Below, piece by piece: positions 19,106 to 27,367 of a stretch of 64,000 nucleotides of DNA. The stretch covers positions 3,200,094 through 3,264,093 of the forward strand of contig NZ_KI421504.1 in the NCBI RefSeq assembly GCF_000473165.1, in the 5' to 3' direction. Source of the stretch: Leisingera aquimarina DSM 24565 (GTDB lineage Bacteria; Pseudomonadota; Alphaproteobacteria; Rhodobacterales; Rhodobacteraceae). Position 1 is the stretch's first letter. Every line of letters begins with the position of its first letter. The notes below the pieces were generated by a model. That model was not told the origin of the DNA and ran no database searches. It saw nothing but the letters and a program-made list of their open reading frames with translations. The position numbers and the translations under genes are program-made.

Positions 19106-19422
19106 TTGCTCTCCGGCACGGCAAAGCTGCGCACCAAAAGTTCCGCCGCCACCCGCGCCGCCTGCATCGGGCCGCCGGTGATACTGGCGGATGCCAGATC
19201 GCCATGGCTGATGGAATGACCACCGCCCTGCAAACCGGCTGCCAAGAGTGCCAGCACATCGCGGGCGGAAAACCGGCCCTGTTCGAACCGCTGAACCAGA
19301 TCGACCAGCGTGCCTTCCTCCAGCGCGGTCTCAAGGCCTGCCAGTGCGCCAAGGGTCAACTTCAGCGCGTAAGGAGTTCCGTTTACCAGCAATTCCGCCT
19401 CGCCTGCCTGCGGATTCACCAT
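19102..19422 (-). CDS. GTA g10, tail-assembly chaperone (GTA gp10 family)
   Basis: 106 residues starting MVNPQAGEAELLVNGTPYALKLTLGALAGLE, which matches the GTA gp10 family (phage tail tube chaperone-like). ALLAAGLQGGGH in the middle is conserved. It lies two bases after the g9 stop and overlaps g10.1 by 4 bp. In tailed phages, this pair of small genes before the tape measure aids polymerisation of tube protein around it. Confidence 0.9.
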   Translation of the reverse strand: MVNPQAGEAELLVNGTPYALKLTLGALAGLETALEEGTLVDLVQRFEQGRFSARDVLALLAAGLQGGGHSISHGDLASASITGGPMQAARVAAELLVRSFAVPESK

Positions 19423-19424
19423 GG

Positions 19425-19838
19425 TCAGACCGCCGCAAAGCTGAGCTGGCCGGCGCTGGCGAGCGACAGCTCATAGGTCGCCTCGCCGTTGTGGCTGCCG
19501 GCATATTCCAGCGCGGTGACCTGGAACGGCCCCTGCACGATGCCGAAGTCGGGGATGATCACCTGGAACTCGGGCGTGAGGCCTTCAAAAAACAACTGCC
19601 GGGCGCGTTCGTCGGTCGCCTCGTCCCGGAAGATGCCGGAGCCGGAAATACTGGCCGAACGCACCCCAGCGCCTGCCAGCAGCTCGCGCCAGCCGCCCTG
19701 GCTTTCGAGGCTGGTCACATCGACGCTTTCGGCGTTGAAGCTGATCCGCGTGGCGCGCAGGCCGGCGATGGTTTCAAACAGGCCTGCGCCGTTCATGTCC
19801 ACTTTGACCAAGAGGTCCTTGCCGTTTTGAACTGTCAT
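19425..19838 (-). CDS. GTA g9, major tail tube protein (TP901-1 family)
   Basis: 137 residues. The opening NGKDLLVKVDMNGAGLFETIAGLRATRISFN and the segment VRSASISGSGIFRDEATDERARQLF are the conserved core of the TP901-1-type major tail protein family (broken here only for length). It stacks into rings forming the tail tube. The SD AGAAACCCC region precedes the ATG, and a 46-bp gap separates it from g8. Confidence 0.94.
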   Translation of the reverse strand: MTVQNGKDLLVKVDMNGAGLFETIAGLRATRISFNAESVDVTSLESQGGWRELLAGAGVRSASISGSGIFRDEATDERARQLFFEGLTPEFQVIIPDFGIVQGPFQVTALEYAGSHNGEATYELSLASAGQLSFAAV

Positions 19839-19884
19839 GGGGTTTCTCCATGTATTTCAACTGGTTTCACAAAGAATGTAAGGT

Positions 19885-20292
19885 TCAGACGTCATCCACC
19901 CGCGCCCTGAAGCGCAGGGTGATCTGCCTGCCGCCGGTATTCAGCCGTTCGGCCTTGGCCCGGTCGAACCAGAGGCCCGTGAGCTGGCCGCGGGTAAGCG
20001 GCACCGAGGCACCAACGAGCGCGTCGCAGACGGCTGCGGCGGTGGCCTTGGCGCCGGCAAAACCGGCGGTGTCGGTGGTGACGGTGATGAAGAACCGATG
20101 CTCGGCGCCGCCCGCGGACTTGTCGGAACGGTCCAGCACCTCCTCCGACCCCAGCGCCACATAGGTCTGCGGCAAGGGGCCTGCGGGGATGGCGTCATAG
20201 ATGGCGCTGCCGACCAGCGCGGTCAGGCCCGCGTCTCCGGTCAGATGGGTGTAGACAGCGGATTGCAGCCCGCCAGCGATGGCATAAGTCAT
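19885..20292 (-). CDS. GTA g8, tail terminator (DUF3168 family)
   Basis: 135 residues. It begins AIAGGLQSAVYTHLTGDAGL and has AIYDAIPAGPLPQTYVALG, the signature of DUF3168 proteins that cap the tail tube at the head side. It overlaps the stop of g7 by 4 bp (ATGA). Confidence 0.94.
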   Translation of the reverse strand: MTYAIAGGLQSAVYTHLTGDAGLTALVGSAIYDAIPAGPLPQTYVALGSEEVLDRSDKSAGGAEHRFFITVTTDTAGFAGAKATAAAVCDALVGASVPLTRGQLTGLWFDRAKAERLNTGGRQITLRFRARVDDV

Positions 20293-20621
20293 CCGCTCAC
20301 CTCCTCAACCGCAAAACAGGTGAGGCAGCGGGCGTCCGGATCAGATTCCGCAACTGCATCAATGCGGTACAGCCTGTTGATGTCGCGGAAACGCTGGTCC
20401 GGACGCGGGCGGGATGCAAAACCTTCAGGTGCGGCACGCAGGGTGATCCGGTATTTCTGCAAAGACAGGCCATCGCCGCTCAGGCGGCCGCTCAGGGGCT
20501 TCACTTCAGCCCAGAGGGTGCCAAGCGCCACCCAGGTTTCCGTAAAACCGCCGGCGCCGTCGGAGCTGCGCTGGGGGTCTTCCAGCACCAGCTTGCGGGT
20601 GAGTTTCGGGGGGCGCTTCAT
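20289..20621 (-). CDS. GTA g7, head closure / stopper protein
   Basis: 110 residues starting MKRPPKLTRKLVLEDPQRSSDGAGGF and containing WVALGTLWAEVKPLSGR, the family core of head-tail closure proteins (shown in parts). The ATG at 20621 overlaps the g6 stop (ATGA). An extension to 20786 in the same frame would run inside g6 and is rejected. Confidence 0.92.
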   Translation of the reverse strand: MKRPPKLTRKLVLEDPQRSSDGAGGFTETWVALGTLWAEVKPLSGRLSGDGLSLQKYRITLRAAPEGFASRPRPDQRFRDINRLYRIDAVAESDPDARCLTCFAVEEVSG

Positions 20622-21220
20622 GCCAGGCCTCCCAAGGTCAGCCGCAGGCTGCGGTAGCGTTCGATCAGGCTGGTGACGCCAAACGGCATGCAGCCGCCAT
20701 GCAGCCCGGTGTCGGCCCGGTATTCGTAGTAATGCGCAGCCAGCAGCATCACTGCCTGGCCCAAATCGGCGGGTAAGCCGCCCCAATCCGCGGCCATGCC
20801 GGCCTGCAGGGAAATCCGCACCAGACCGCCTGCCGGGATTGCGGGCAGCAGGCTGCCGGCCGGACGCAGGCGCCGGCGCTGGCTGTCGCGCTCCAGGTGA
20901 TAAAGAGTGGCGTCCAGAACGGTTTCGGTGCCGCCTGCGTCGCGCATCACAACCCCGGATACCGCCTGCACAGGGGCGATGGGCAGGATCATCTGCACTC
21001 GGTCGCGCCAGTGGCGGATTTCCAGTTCAAACTCGCGTGCAATCAGCGCCTTGCCGGTCCTTGCCTCAATTGCAGCCAGGGCGGCGCGCAGAAAGCCAAA
21101 CAGCACCTCGTCCTGCAGGCTGTCCTCGCCAAAGCCGGTGCCCAGACGCAGATGCGCCTTGAACTGGGCCAGCGGCAGGGCGGCCTCGGGCACGGGTGTC
21201 ACTTCGCTCAGCATCATCAT
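20618..21220 (-). CDS. GTA g6, head-tail connector (adaptor)
   Basis: 200 residues with the gp6-like connector core: LAQFKAHLRLGTGFGEDSLQDE, then FLRAALAAIEARTGKAL and a C-terminal LGQAVMLLAAHYYEYRAD helix. It binds below the portal ring. The start is the first of three consecutive ATG codons at 21220, with AGGAG four bases upstream. Upstream frame extension goes into a structured non-coding gap. Confidence 0.92.
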   Translation of the reverse strand: MMMLSEVTPVPEAALPLAQFKAHLRLGTGFGEDSLQDEVLFGFLRAALAAIEARTGKALIAREFELEIRHWRDRVQMILPIAPVQAVSGVVMRDAGGTETVLDATLYHLERDSQRRRLRPAGSLLPAIPAGGLVRISLQAGMAADWGGLPADLGQAVMLLAAHYYEYRADTGLHGGCMPFGVTSLIERYRSLRLTLGGLA

Positions 21221-21394
21221 CTTACTCCTGCGGGCCTTCCCCTGTTGCGGCCCTGATCTGCTGTCCGGGTGGGGTTCGGCGGGCATGCACCATCCCTTGC
21301 CGCTCGGACGGAGGGGAGCAGCTGGACGGCAAAGGACTGTGGGGTGCATGCCCGCCGGCGGACCGGTCTGCCGGTCCGCCATCAGCGCAAAGCG
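21221..21394. repeat. Structured element in the g5-g6 gap of the GTA cluster
   Basis: Perfect 14-bp inverted arms GGCGGGCATGCACC (21278-21291) and GGTGCATGCCCGCC (21343-21356) enclose 51 nt, in which CCCTTGCCG can pair with CGGCAAAGG. Directly adjacent is a perfect hairpin GGCGGACCGG-TCTG-CCGGTCCGCC (21357-21380). There is no U-run on the transcribed strand, so it is not a simple terminator. It lies between the capsid and connector genes. Confidence 0.65.
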
Positions 21395-22582
21395 TTAGCT
21401 CGCGCCGAATTTCATCAGCTTGATCGCGGCAAAATCGCTGACGTCGCCGCCGACACGCTTGGTCGCGTAGAACAGCACATGCGGCTTGGCACTGAACGGG
21501 TCGCGCAGCACACGCAGGTCCGGGCGTTCGGCGATCGTGTAACCGGCGCGGAAGTCGCCGAAGGCGATGGAAAAGCTGTTGGCGGCCGGATCCGGCATGT
21601 CCTCGGCGATCAGCACCGGGTAGCCCATCAGCCGCGCAGGTTCACCTGCGGCCAGCCCATCGGACCACAGGAAGCGGCCGTCGGCGTCTTTCAGTTTCCT
21701 GAGCATTCCTGCGGTCTTGGAGTTCAGAATGAAGGTGGCGTTGGCGCGGTATTCCGCCCCCAGCGCATAGACCAGGTCGATGATCGCGTCACCGTTGCCA
21801 ATTTCACCGTCCACGCCAGTCGCCTTGTAGCCGAGGTTGCCCCAGCTCCAGCTGTCGTTCTCGGACACGGTGTAGTCGAGGAAGCCGCGGGGCTTGTCGA
21901 CACCGTCGCCGTTGATGAAGGCGTCGGCCTCCGAGCGGGAAAACTTGTCGGCGATGCGGCCGGCCAGCCAGCCCTCGATATCAAAGGCGCTGTCGTCCAG
22001 CAGCCGCTGCGACGCCTTGGGCAAAGCGCTCAGTTCATGCAGCGGGATCGAGATGCGGTCGATATTGCCGGTGGAGGTTTCCGCCGCCGGGCCGGTTTCA
22101 TTGGCCCAGCCGGCGCCCATTTCGCTGTGGTCGATCAGCACGTCATAAGACGAGGCCTCCACATGCACCACCGAGGCCACGGCGCGGATCGAGGCGGAGG
22201 CGTTCAGCACCGCCTTGACGGTTTCCGAGGTCTGCGGGTCGACCAGATAGCCGCCGTCGCTGCCCACGGCGGTGGACATTGCCTTGCCTTCCAGTTCGAG
22301 GCCGCGCAGGCCGTCGTCATCGCCGCTGCGCAGATAGGCGTTGAACGCCTTTTGATGCGGCGCACCCGCGTCCTGGCTGGCTGCCAGATGGGGACGGCTC
22401 TGTGAGATTGTCTTACGGTCCAGCATGTTCACTCGCTCTTCTGCCTGTTTCAGCCTTGATTGCACGTCGTTCTGAAACCCCTTGAATTCATGAAGAAAGC
22501 CGGTGACAGCCTGTTTCACTTCATGCGCCAGGGGCGCTGTATCCCCGGTGGCGCCGGGGTGGTCTGGGTTGTTCATGGTCAT
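21395..22582 (-). CDS. GTA g5, major capsid protein (HK97 fold)
   Basis: 395 residues. An N-terminal coiled-coil scaffold segment (FKGFQNDVQSRLKQAEERVNML, about residues 34-55) should be removed by the g4 protease. The HK97-type core follows, with AMSTAVGSDGGYLVDPQTSE, VIDHSEMGAGWANETGPA-like E-loop residues and the closing KRVGGDVSDFAAIKLMKFGAS. It forms the GTA head. Start overlaps g4 stop by 4 bp (ATGA). Confidence 0.96.
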   Translation of the reverse strand: MTMNNPDHPGATGDTAPLAHEVKQAVTGFLHEFKGFQNDVQSRLKQAEERVNMLDRKTISQSRPHLAASQDAGAPHQKAFNAYLRSGDDDGLRGLELEGKAMSTAVGSDGGYLVDPQTSETVKAVLNASASIRAVASVVHVEASSYDVLIDHSEMGAGWANETGPAAETSTGNIDRISIPLHELSALPKASQRLLDDSAFDIEGWLAGRIADKFSRSEADAFINGDGVDKPRGFLDYTVSENDSWSWGNLGYKATGVDGEIGNGDAIIDLVYALGAEYRANATFILNSKTAGMLRKLKDADGRFLWSDGLAAGEPARLMGYPVLIAEDMPDPAANSFSIAFGDFRAGYTIAERPDLRVLRDPFSAKPHVLFYATKRVGGDVSDFAAIKLMKFGAS

Positions 22583-23142
22583 TGTCCTGCCTTGAGGTCA
22601 CTGGTGATCTGGCGCAGGCCGGTTGCCAGTGCGCGCAGCGCCTCGGCCTCCGCATCCAGGCCGGTGGATTTACCCGCCACCCGCGCCGCGGGCAGCATCG
22701 GGAAGGTGACCAGCGACACCTCCCACAGCTCCACCTGGGTCAGGTTTCGGGTGCCGTCCTGGCCGCGGGTGGATTTCACGGTGCGGTAGCCGATTGACAG
22801 CCCGTCAATCGCGCCGGCCCCGATCAACGCGGCGGCTTCGGCGCCCTTGGGGGTGGCGGTCAGGATGCGGCCCTTGACGTAAAGCCCGCGCTTGTCCTCG
22901 CGCACCTCGTCCCAGACGCCGATGGGTTGCGCCGGGTCGTGCTGCCACAGCATCTTGACTGTGCGGCCCTGATCCTGAAGCGCCTTGAGGGACGCGGTAT
23001 AGGCGCCGAGCACCACCACATCGCCGCCCTGATCGGTCTGGCCGAACAGGCTGGCGTAGCCGCTGATTTCTGTTGCGTCCTTCAGCGAGAGATCCTCGCC
23101 GAAGCGTGCGAATTTATGTTCAAGCCGGGGTGGTCCCTGCAT
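22579..23142 (-). CDS. GTA g4, prohead protease (HK97 family)
   Basis: 187 residues. The serine protease core ISGYASLFGQTDQGGDVV, then VKMLWQHDPAQPIGVWDEV (catalytic His) and IDGLSIGYRT (catalytic Ser) are all present. It matures the capsid by cleaving the g5 scaffold. The ATG at 23142 has a fair SD, and a 26-bp gap separates it from g3.5. Confidence 0.95.
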   Translation of the reverse strand: MQGPPRLEHKFARFGEDLSLKDATEISGYASLFGQTDQGGDVVVLGAYTASLKALQDQGRTVKMLWQHDPAQPIGVWDEVREDKRGLYVKGRILTATPKGAEAAALIGAGAIDGLSIGYRTVKSTRGQDGTRNLTQVELWEVSLVTFPMLPAARVAGKSTGLDAEAEALRALATGLRQITSDLKAGQ

Positions 23143-23168
23143 GATATTTGCCTCGCAAGTTGTTGTTG

Positions 23169-23393
23169 TTACGGCAATTGAACCGTCAAGAAGGATTGAA
23201 AGGCCTGCGCCAGGATCACCGCGGCGACACCGTAAACGGTGAGCCAGAGACGTTTTTCCAGCCGCTCCATCATCTGTTCGATCCGGTCGAGGCGACGGTT
23301 CACCGCCTCGTTCTGGATCTGGGCTACCCTCTCATGGGCGGACAGGCGCAATCCCGGTGAACAATCGAAGGCGTGCATCGGGTGCTCAGTCAT
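23169..23393 (-). CDS. GTA g3.5, small membrane-anchored protein
   Basis: 74 residues: a soluble part with a coiled coil (NEAVNRRLDRIEQMMERLEKR) and one C-terminal membrane helix (LWLTVYGVAAVILAQAFQSFL). Position between portal and protease matches g3.5 of the R. capsulatus cluster. Its exact role is unsettled. The ATG overlaps the end of the portal gene by 8 bp. Confidence 0.85.
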   Translation of the reverse strand: MTEHPMHAFDCSPGLRLSAHERVAQIQNEAVNRRLDRIEQMMERLEKRLWLTVYGVAAVILAQAFQSFLTVQLP

Positions 23394-24615
23394 CCTGTCC
23401 GCCCTCCGCCTGCCCGCCCTCAGCCTGGCATTCGCCCGGGGCTTGTGCGGGCAACCCCAGCAGCTGCCGCTTTTCCGCGGGCGTGAGGAAATCCGCGGCG
23501 GCAACCCGGCGCCACTGCGCCTCGCGCTCGGCCGCCAAGGCGGGCAATTGATCAAGGTCGGGTTTCAGGGTTAGGACTTCGCCGGTCCAGCCGGTCAGCC
23601 AATCAGCCAGGGCTGCGGTGACCTTGGAGACCAAGGGCAGCACGGTCAGCCGGTAGAAGGCGCGATGGGCCTCCTGGTAATTGGCATAGGTCGCATCGCC
23701 CGGAATGCCGAGCAGCATCGGCGGCACCCCGAAGGCCAGTGCAATCTCGCGGGCGGCGGTATCCTTGGTCTTTTGGAATTCCATGTCGGAGGGCGAGAAG
23801 CCCATCGGTTTCCAGTCCAGCCCGCCCTCCAGCACCATCGGGCGGCCGGCATTCTTGGCGCCCTGAAAGTTTGATTGAATCTCGTCGCTCAGGACGCGGA
23901 ATTGTTCGTCGGACATGCGGCCATGGCCATCGGAACCCTTCCAGATCAGCGCACCGGAAGGACGGGCTGCGTTGTCCAAGAGCGCCTTGGACCAGCGGGA
24001 GGCGGCGTTGTGCACGTCAATCGCCATGGCCGCGGATTGCAGCGATGACAGGCCATAGTGGTCATCCTGGGGATGGAAGCTCTTGATATGGCAGATCGGG
24101 GATTGGGCGGGGTCGTTGGCAAAGCGGTGCTTGCGCCCGCCCACCACATAGTCAAAACCCGCAGGCCAGCCGTCCGGCCCCGGCACCACGTTCATCCGGT
24201 CTGAGCGCAGCACATGCAGCTCTGCCGGGATGCCGTCCTCTGCTGCCACCGCCTCGATGTAGGCATTGCCGAACAAGAGCAGGTGGCCATAAAGCGCCTC
24301 CAGCAGTTCGGCCTGGGTCTGGGCGGGGTTGGGGCGCACCAGCAGTGCCTGCCAGGGGTGGCTGTCATAGCGCTGGCGGCTGTCCTGCAGCACCAGCGGC
24401 ACCGCGGCGGCGGCCTCGGCGATCATGCGGATCACCCGATGGCCGACCGGATTGCCGGCAAAGCCGCTGCAGGTCAGCGATACACTGTCGCGCGGGCTCC
24501 AGGCGGTGCGGCCTGCGCCCTGCCAGGAGACCACGCGGGCGGTCTGGCTGGCCTTCTGTTCCAGGGCGGTTTCCGGGGGTTCGGGCTTGTTGCGCCGCAG
24601 CAGGTCAAAGACCAT
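23386..24615 (-). CDS. GTA g3, portal protein (HK97 family)
   Basis: 409 residues with NPVGHRVIRMIAEAAAAVPLVL near the start, then IPAELHVLRSDRMNV, ICHIKSFHPQDDHYGLSSLQ and LALAFGVPPMLLGIPGDATY-like blocks of HK97 portals. It forms the dodecameric ring for DNA entry. I set the start at MVFDLLRRNKPEPP (24615), which has GAGGAG at good spacing; a frame extension to 24795 crosses a hairpin-rich gap and lacks an SD. Confidence 0.95.
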   Translation of the reverse strand: MVFDLLRRNKPEPPETALEQKASQTARVVSWQGAGRTAWSPRDSVSLTCSGFAGNPVGHRVIRMIAEAAAAVPLVLQDSRQRYDSHPWQALLVRPNPAQTQAELLEALYGHLLLFGNAYIEAVAAEDGIPAELHVLRSDRMNVVPGPDGWPAGFDYVVGGRKHRFANDPAQSPICHIKSFHPQDDHYGLSSLQSAAMAIDVHNAASRWSKALLDNAARPSGALIWKGSDGHGRMSDEQFRVLSDEIQSNFQGAKNAGRPMVLEGGLDWKPMGFSPSDMEFQKTKDTAAREIALAFGVPPMLLGIPGDATYANYQEAHRAFYRLTVLPLVSKVTAALADWLTGWTGEVLTLKPDLDQLPALAAEREAQWRRVAAADFLTPAEKRQLLGLPAQAPGECQAEGGQAEGGQDD

Positions 24616-24842
24616 TGTCCGCTCCTCATGGTTGCTGATTGTGGCGCCGGTGCCGGTGGGGCTGTTGCGCCTTTGCTGAGGACCATTAATGGCAGACAGG
24701 CCTGAAGATTTGGCCAGCGGTGCGTACGCAGGGGGCGCAACACCTGACCGTAAGCCATTGTAAAAATTGAAAATGGCAGCGTTGCACGCTGCCATCTCCG
24801 AGCTTCCATTTTGCGGTTCCCCAGCCCGAGGCCGGGCTGTGT
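24616..24842. other. Gap between g2 and g3 with two hairpins
   Basis: 227 bp without a gene inside the GTA operon. It contains ATGGCAGCG-TTGCA-CGCTGCCAT (24773-24795), and CAGCCCG-AGGC-CGGGCTG (24822-24839) immediately after the g2 stop. Neither has a U-run, so RNA processing or stability control is more likely than termination. Confidence 0.5.
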
Positions 24843-26198
24843 CTACAAGACCCGCACCTGCGGCAGCTTCAGTTTCGCCGCCGGATGAATGATCAACTCA
24901 TGCAAGGCCCAGACCAGTGCATCCAGCCGGTCCGGTGAGCCGCTGCCGCGGTAGCCTTGGGGTGTCATCAGGCACATCTGGTCCTCCAGGCCTCCCAGCC
25001 CCGGCAGATGTTTGACGCGGCCCTGTTCATAGAGCGCCGCGGCGGGTTCGGCGCGGGCCGATTTGCCTTTTCTTGCGTGCAGCGCCCGGAACGGCACCAG
25101 CGGATCGGCCTGGCGCAGCACGGTTTCCACCAACGCGCCGCCCTGGTTGACTTCGGCCACCACCCGGTCGGCGCCATGGGCATCGCGGGCGGCAATTGCG
25201 GCCTGTGCCCAGGCCAGCGGACCCACGCCCTGCACGGTGCAATCCGCCAGAACATAGGCGCACCAGTCCTGCGGCGGGCCTTGGGTGACGGCGCCGACCA
25301 CCACAATCCCGCAAGCGTCGGACCCTTTACCTGCGCTGACCGCCGGGTCGACGGCGACCACGACCCTGTCAAGCGGCGGCGCCTCTGCCACTTGCGCATC
25401 AGCCAGCGCCGCAGTGGTCCAGAGCGCGCCCTGTACATCGGCCAGCATCACCCCGTCCAGCTCCTGCCGGCCCAGCCGGGTGCCTGCATAGCGCGCGCGC
25501 ACTTCCACCAGGAACGACGGTGCAAGATTGGCGCGGTTGGCTTCGGTCGCGGCGTGGGTCTGGACGGTACTGGGCGAGGCCAGCAGCCGTTTCAGCACCG
25601 GCGCATTGCGCGGCGTGGTGGTGACGCAGACCCGCGGGTCCTGGCCCAGCCGCAGGGCAAACTGCAGCATGTCCCAGCTCTCCTGCCCCTTTTTCCATTT
25701 GGCCAGCTCATCTGCCCAGGCAGCATCGAACTGGGGACCGCGCAGGGCCTCCGGGTCGTGGGCGGAAAACGCCTGCGCCTCCGCCCCGTTGGGCCAGACC
25801 AGCTTGCGCTCGGACGCTTTCCACTTGGGGCGGCGGTCGGGCGGCGAACAGGCCAGGATGCCGCTGTCGCCATGTATCATCACATCGCGCACCTGGTCGT
25901 AGGTTTCCGCCACCAGTGCGATGCGCCTTGCGGTGCCGGGATCATGCGGGCAAGGCCCTTCGGCGAGCGAGCGGATCCATTCGGCCCCTGCCCGTGTCTT
26001 GCCTGCGCCGCGGCCGCCCAGGATCACCCAGGCGCGCCAGCCCCCCGGCGGCGGGCGCTGGTGATCCAGCGCCCAGATGTCAAAAAGATGCGGCAGCGCG
26101 CAGAGCGACTTGCGGTCCAGCTCATTCAAGAACCAGTTCTGGAGCGAGGGCGGCGCGCAGGCTAGTAAGTCCGCGCTCGACAGCTGCGCGCGCCGCAT
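24843..26198 (-). CDS. GTA g2, terminase large subunit
   Basis: About 451 residues. The ATPase has Walker A ILGGRGAGKTRAGAEW and Walker B FDAAWADELAKW, and the nuclease domain carries VVAVDPAVSAG and later acidic residues (PDRLDALVWALHEL). It pumps DNA into the capsid. The start is uncertain: MRRAQLSSADLL at 26198 overlaps g1 by 77 bp, and the frame remains open to 26258. GTA terminases cut headful DNA without sequence specificity. Confidence 0.93.
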   Translation of the reverse strand: MRRAQLSSADLLACAPPSLQNWFLNELDRKSLCALPHLFDIWALDHQRPPPGGWRAWVILGGRGAGKTRAGAEWIRSLAEGPCPHDPGTARRIALVAETYDQVRDVMIHGDSGILACSPPDRRPKWKASERKLVWPNGAEAQAFSAHDPEALRGPQFDAAWADELAKWKKGQESWDMLQFALRLGQDPRVCVTTTPRNAPVLKRLLASPSTVQTHAATEANRANLAPSFLVEVRARYAGTRLGRQELDGVMLADVQGALWTTAALADAQVAEAPPLDRVVVAVDPAVSAGKGSDACGIVVVGAVTQGPPQDWCAYVLADCTVQGVGPLAWAQAAIAARDAHGADRVVAEVNQGGALVETVLRQADPLVPFRALHARKGKSARAEPAAALYEQGRVKHLPGLGGLEDQMCLMTPQGYRGSGSPDRLDALVWALHELIIHPAAKLKLPQVRVL

Positions 26199-26490
26199 CG
26201 AGATCGAGTTCATGTTCGGATTTGAGCATGCGGGCGAATTCGGTGCATTGTTCTGCAAGGAGTCTCTCCACTTTCTGGCAATCGCGGATCAGCTGTTCCA
26301 GTTTGCTGATCTGGCTTTTGGCGCCGGCCGCTTCGTCGGCGCCTTGTGCGTCGAGCTGTTCGCGCAGCTCTTCCGCCTCGTTGCGCAGGCGGTGGATGCT
26401 GTCCTGCAGGGATCGCAGGAGATCGGCGGTGTAATGCACCTGCCGTGTCAGAACGGCGGCGCTATCCTGGTCTGTTGGATGATCTGTCAT
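26122..26490 (-). CDS. GTA g1, terminase small subunit
   Basis: 122 residues beginning MTDHPTDQDSAAVLTRQVHYTADLL, almost entirely helical with two long amphipathic helices (QDSIHRLRNEAEELREQL and LEQLIRDCQKVERLL). Such a coiled protein fits g1, shown in R. capsulatus to be the small terminase. First gene of the GTA operon. Start at 26490; the longer frame to 26601 lacks homology-like content. Confidence 0.88.
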   Translation of the reverse strand: MTDHPTDQDSAAVLTRQVHYTADLLRSLQDSIHRLRNEAEELREQLDAQGADEAAGAKSQISKLEQLIRDCQKVERLLAEQCTEFARMLKSEHELDLDAARAAVERGLTSLRAALAPELVLE

Positions 26491-26875
26491 GAAATTGTCT
26501 GCCTCATGCGTTTTTGTCCGCACAAGAGAAAGAGCGGCGGCCACCGTCGGAGGGGTCCGGGGCCGTCCATGTTTCTTCCAGCTGCAGCTCAACCTATACA
26601 CGATTTACCTGTGGCTGTCAAGAATTGCATGAGCAGCAGCGCACGGTGGGGCCGCAACAGGCTGCGGCCGGCGCTGTTGGTGCTGCGCTTTTTGAACAGA
26701 CCATCCAAGCCATTGAAAAAGGGGAATACAGAGATGGGCGGCTATAGAACCGAGGCAATTCAAATAATGCGCATCTTCCGCAAAAACACTCTTTCCGAAA
26801 TGCAATCTTAGATTGTAACGTCAAGCCTGCACAGCACCGTGCAGCAACATCATTTTTGATAACGAGGAACCGCAC
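26491..26875. other. Divergent promoter region at the head of the GTA cluster
   Basis: 385 bp without a convincing gene, between g1 (minus) and the small plus-strand gene at 26876. It must contain the GTA promoter. I could not find a TTAA-N7-TTAA CtrA box here, which fits indirect (activator-mediated) rather than direct CtrA control. The region nearest 26700-26830 is AT-richer. Confidence 0.45.
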
Positions 26876-27274
26876 ATGGGTTGGACCAATTACCAGATTG
26901 CCACCGCGCAGGAGTCGACACCTGTCCCGGGGGATGCCGGAAAGATCTTTTATGATGCCACACTCCACTATGTGAACATTCCGGCAAACGCCACAATCGT
27001 GATGTCAGGCGGCCGCAGAGGCGAGGGCCAGACCTCCGTTGACGATGTGGTCAAACTGACCATGACGGATCAAAGCGATCCGGAGAACACCGCTACATAT
27101 TCGCATGACTACAGCAACGGCTGTTCCGGCGTGGTGACGCCGATGCAACCGGTGGATCTGAGCTCGCAGTTCGGCTCTCTGGCTGGAAAAACCGTCAAGG
27201 CAACCATTGAATTCTATGACAAGTGCGGCGGCTACCAGAGCGGGACCAATTTCTACATCTGCATCTATACTTGA
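26876..27274 (+). CDS. Small beta-rich protein of unknown function beside the GTA cluster
   Basis: 132 residues, MGWTNYQIATAQESTPVPGDAG onward, with alternating hydrophobic residues suggesting a beta-sandwich. Near the C-terminus are DLSSQFGSLAGKTVKATIEF, a DKCGGYQSG segment, and a terminal ICIYT. No signal peptide or membrane helix. The SD GAGGAA lies 9 nt before the ATG, so it is a real gene. Composition is closer to a carbohydrate-binding or appendage protein than an enzyme, but I recognise no family. It is transcribed away from the GTA genes and shares a terminator with mltG. Confidence 0.7.
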   Translation: MGWTNYQIATAQESTPVPGDAGKIFYDATLHYVNIPANATIVMSGGRRGEGQTSVDDVVKLTMTDQSDPENTATYSHDYSNGCSGVVTPMQPVDLSSQFGSLAGKTVKATIEFYDKCGGYQSGTNFYICIYT

Positions 27275-27314
27275 CACCAGCCTGCCCATACGGGCCGTTC
27301 CTGGGCCTGTCATC

Positions 27315-27345
27315 AAAAAGGGCGCCCCAAAGGCGCCCTTTCCAT
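27315..27345. terminator. Bidirectional intrinsic terminator
   Basis: AAAGGGCGCC (27317-27326) and GGCGCCCTTT (27332-27341) form a 10-bp stem with A- and T-rich ends on both strands. It serves the plus-strand gene at 26876 and the minus-strand mltG converging on it. Confidence 0.88.
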
Positions 27346-27367
27346 AAACGGTCTGCGAGCCTCAGCC

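Larger units (their letters stand above)
11934..26490 (-). other. Complete gene transfer agent (RcGTA-type) structural cluster
   Basis: Seventeen minus-strand genes in the order of the Rhodobacter capsulatus GTA cluster: g1 (small terminase), g2 (large terminase), g3 (portal), g3.5, g4 (protease), g5 (capsid), g6 to g8 (connector, stopper, tail terminator), g9 (tail tube), g10 and g10.1 (tail chaperones), g11 (tape measure), g12 to g15 (distal tail, hub, peptidase, megatron), and a DUF7742 gene. Most junctions are 4-bp ATGA overlaps, indicating one operon. GTAs package random host DNA and are under host control. All frames are open, so the cluster looks functional, with the caveat of the g14 insertion. 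Regulatory, lysis and spike genes are not in this window. Confidence 0.95.

Noticed and set aside
26876-27274. Similarity of the small protein to galactose-binding lectin LecA (MxWxxxxxA start, IY/ICIY end)
   Set aside because: The resemblance is limited to a few residues and the metal-binding segment is not present.
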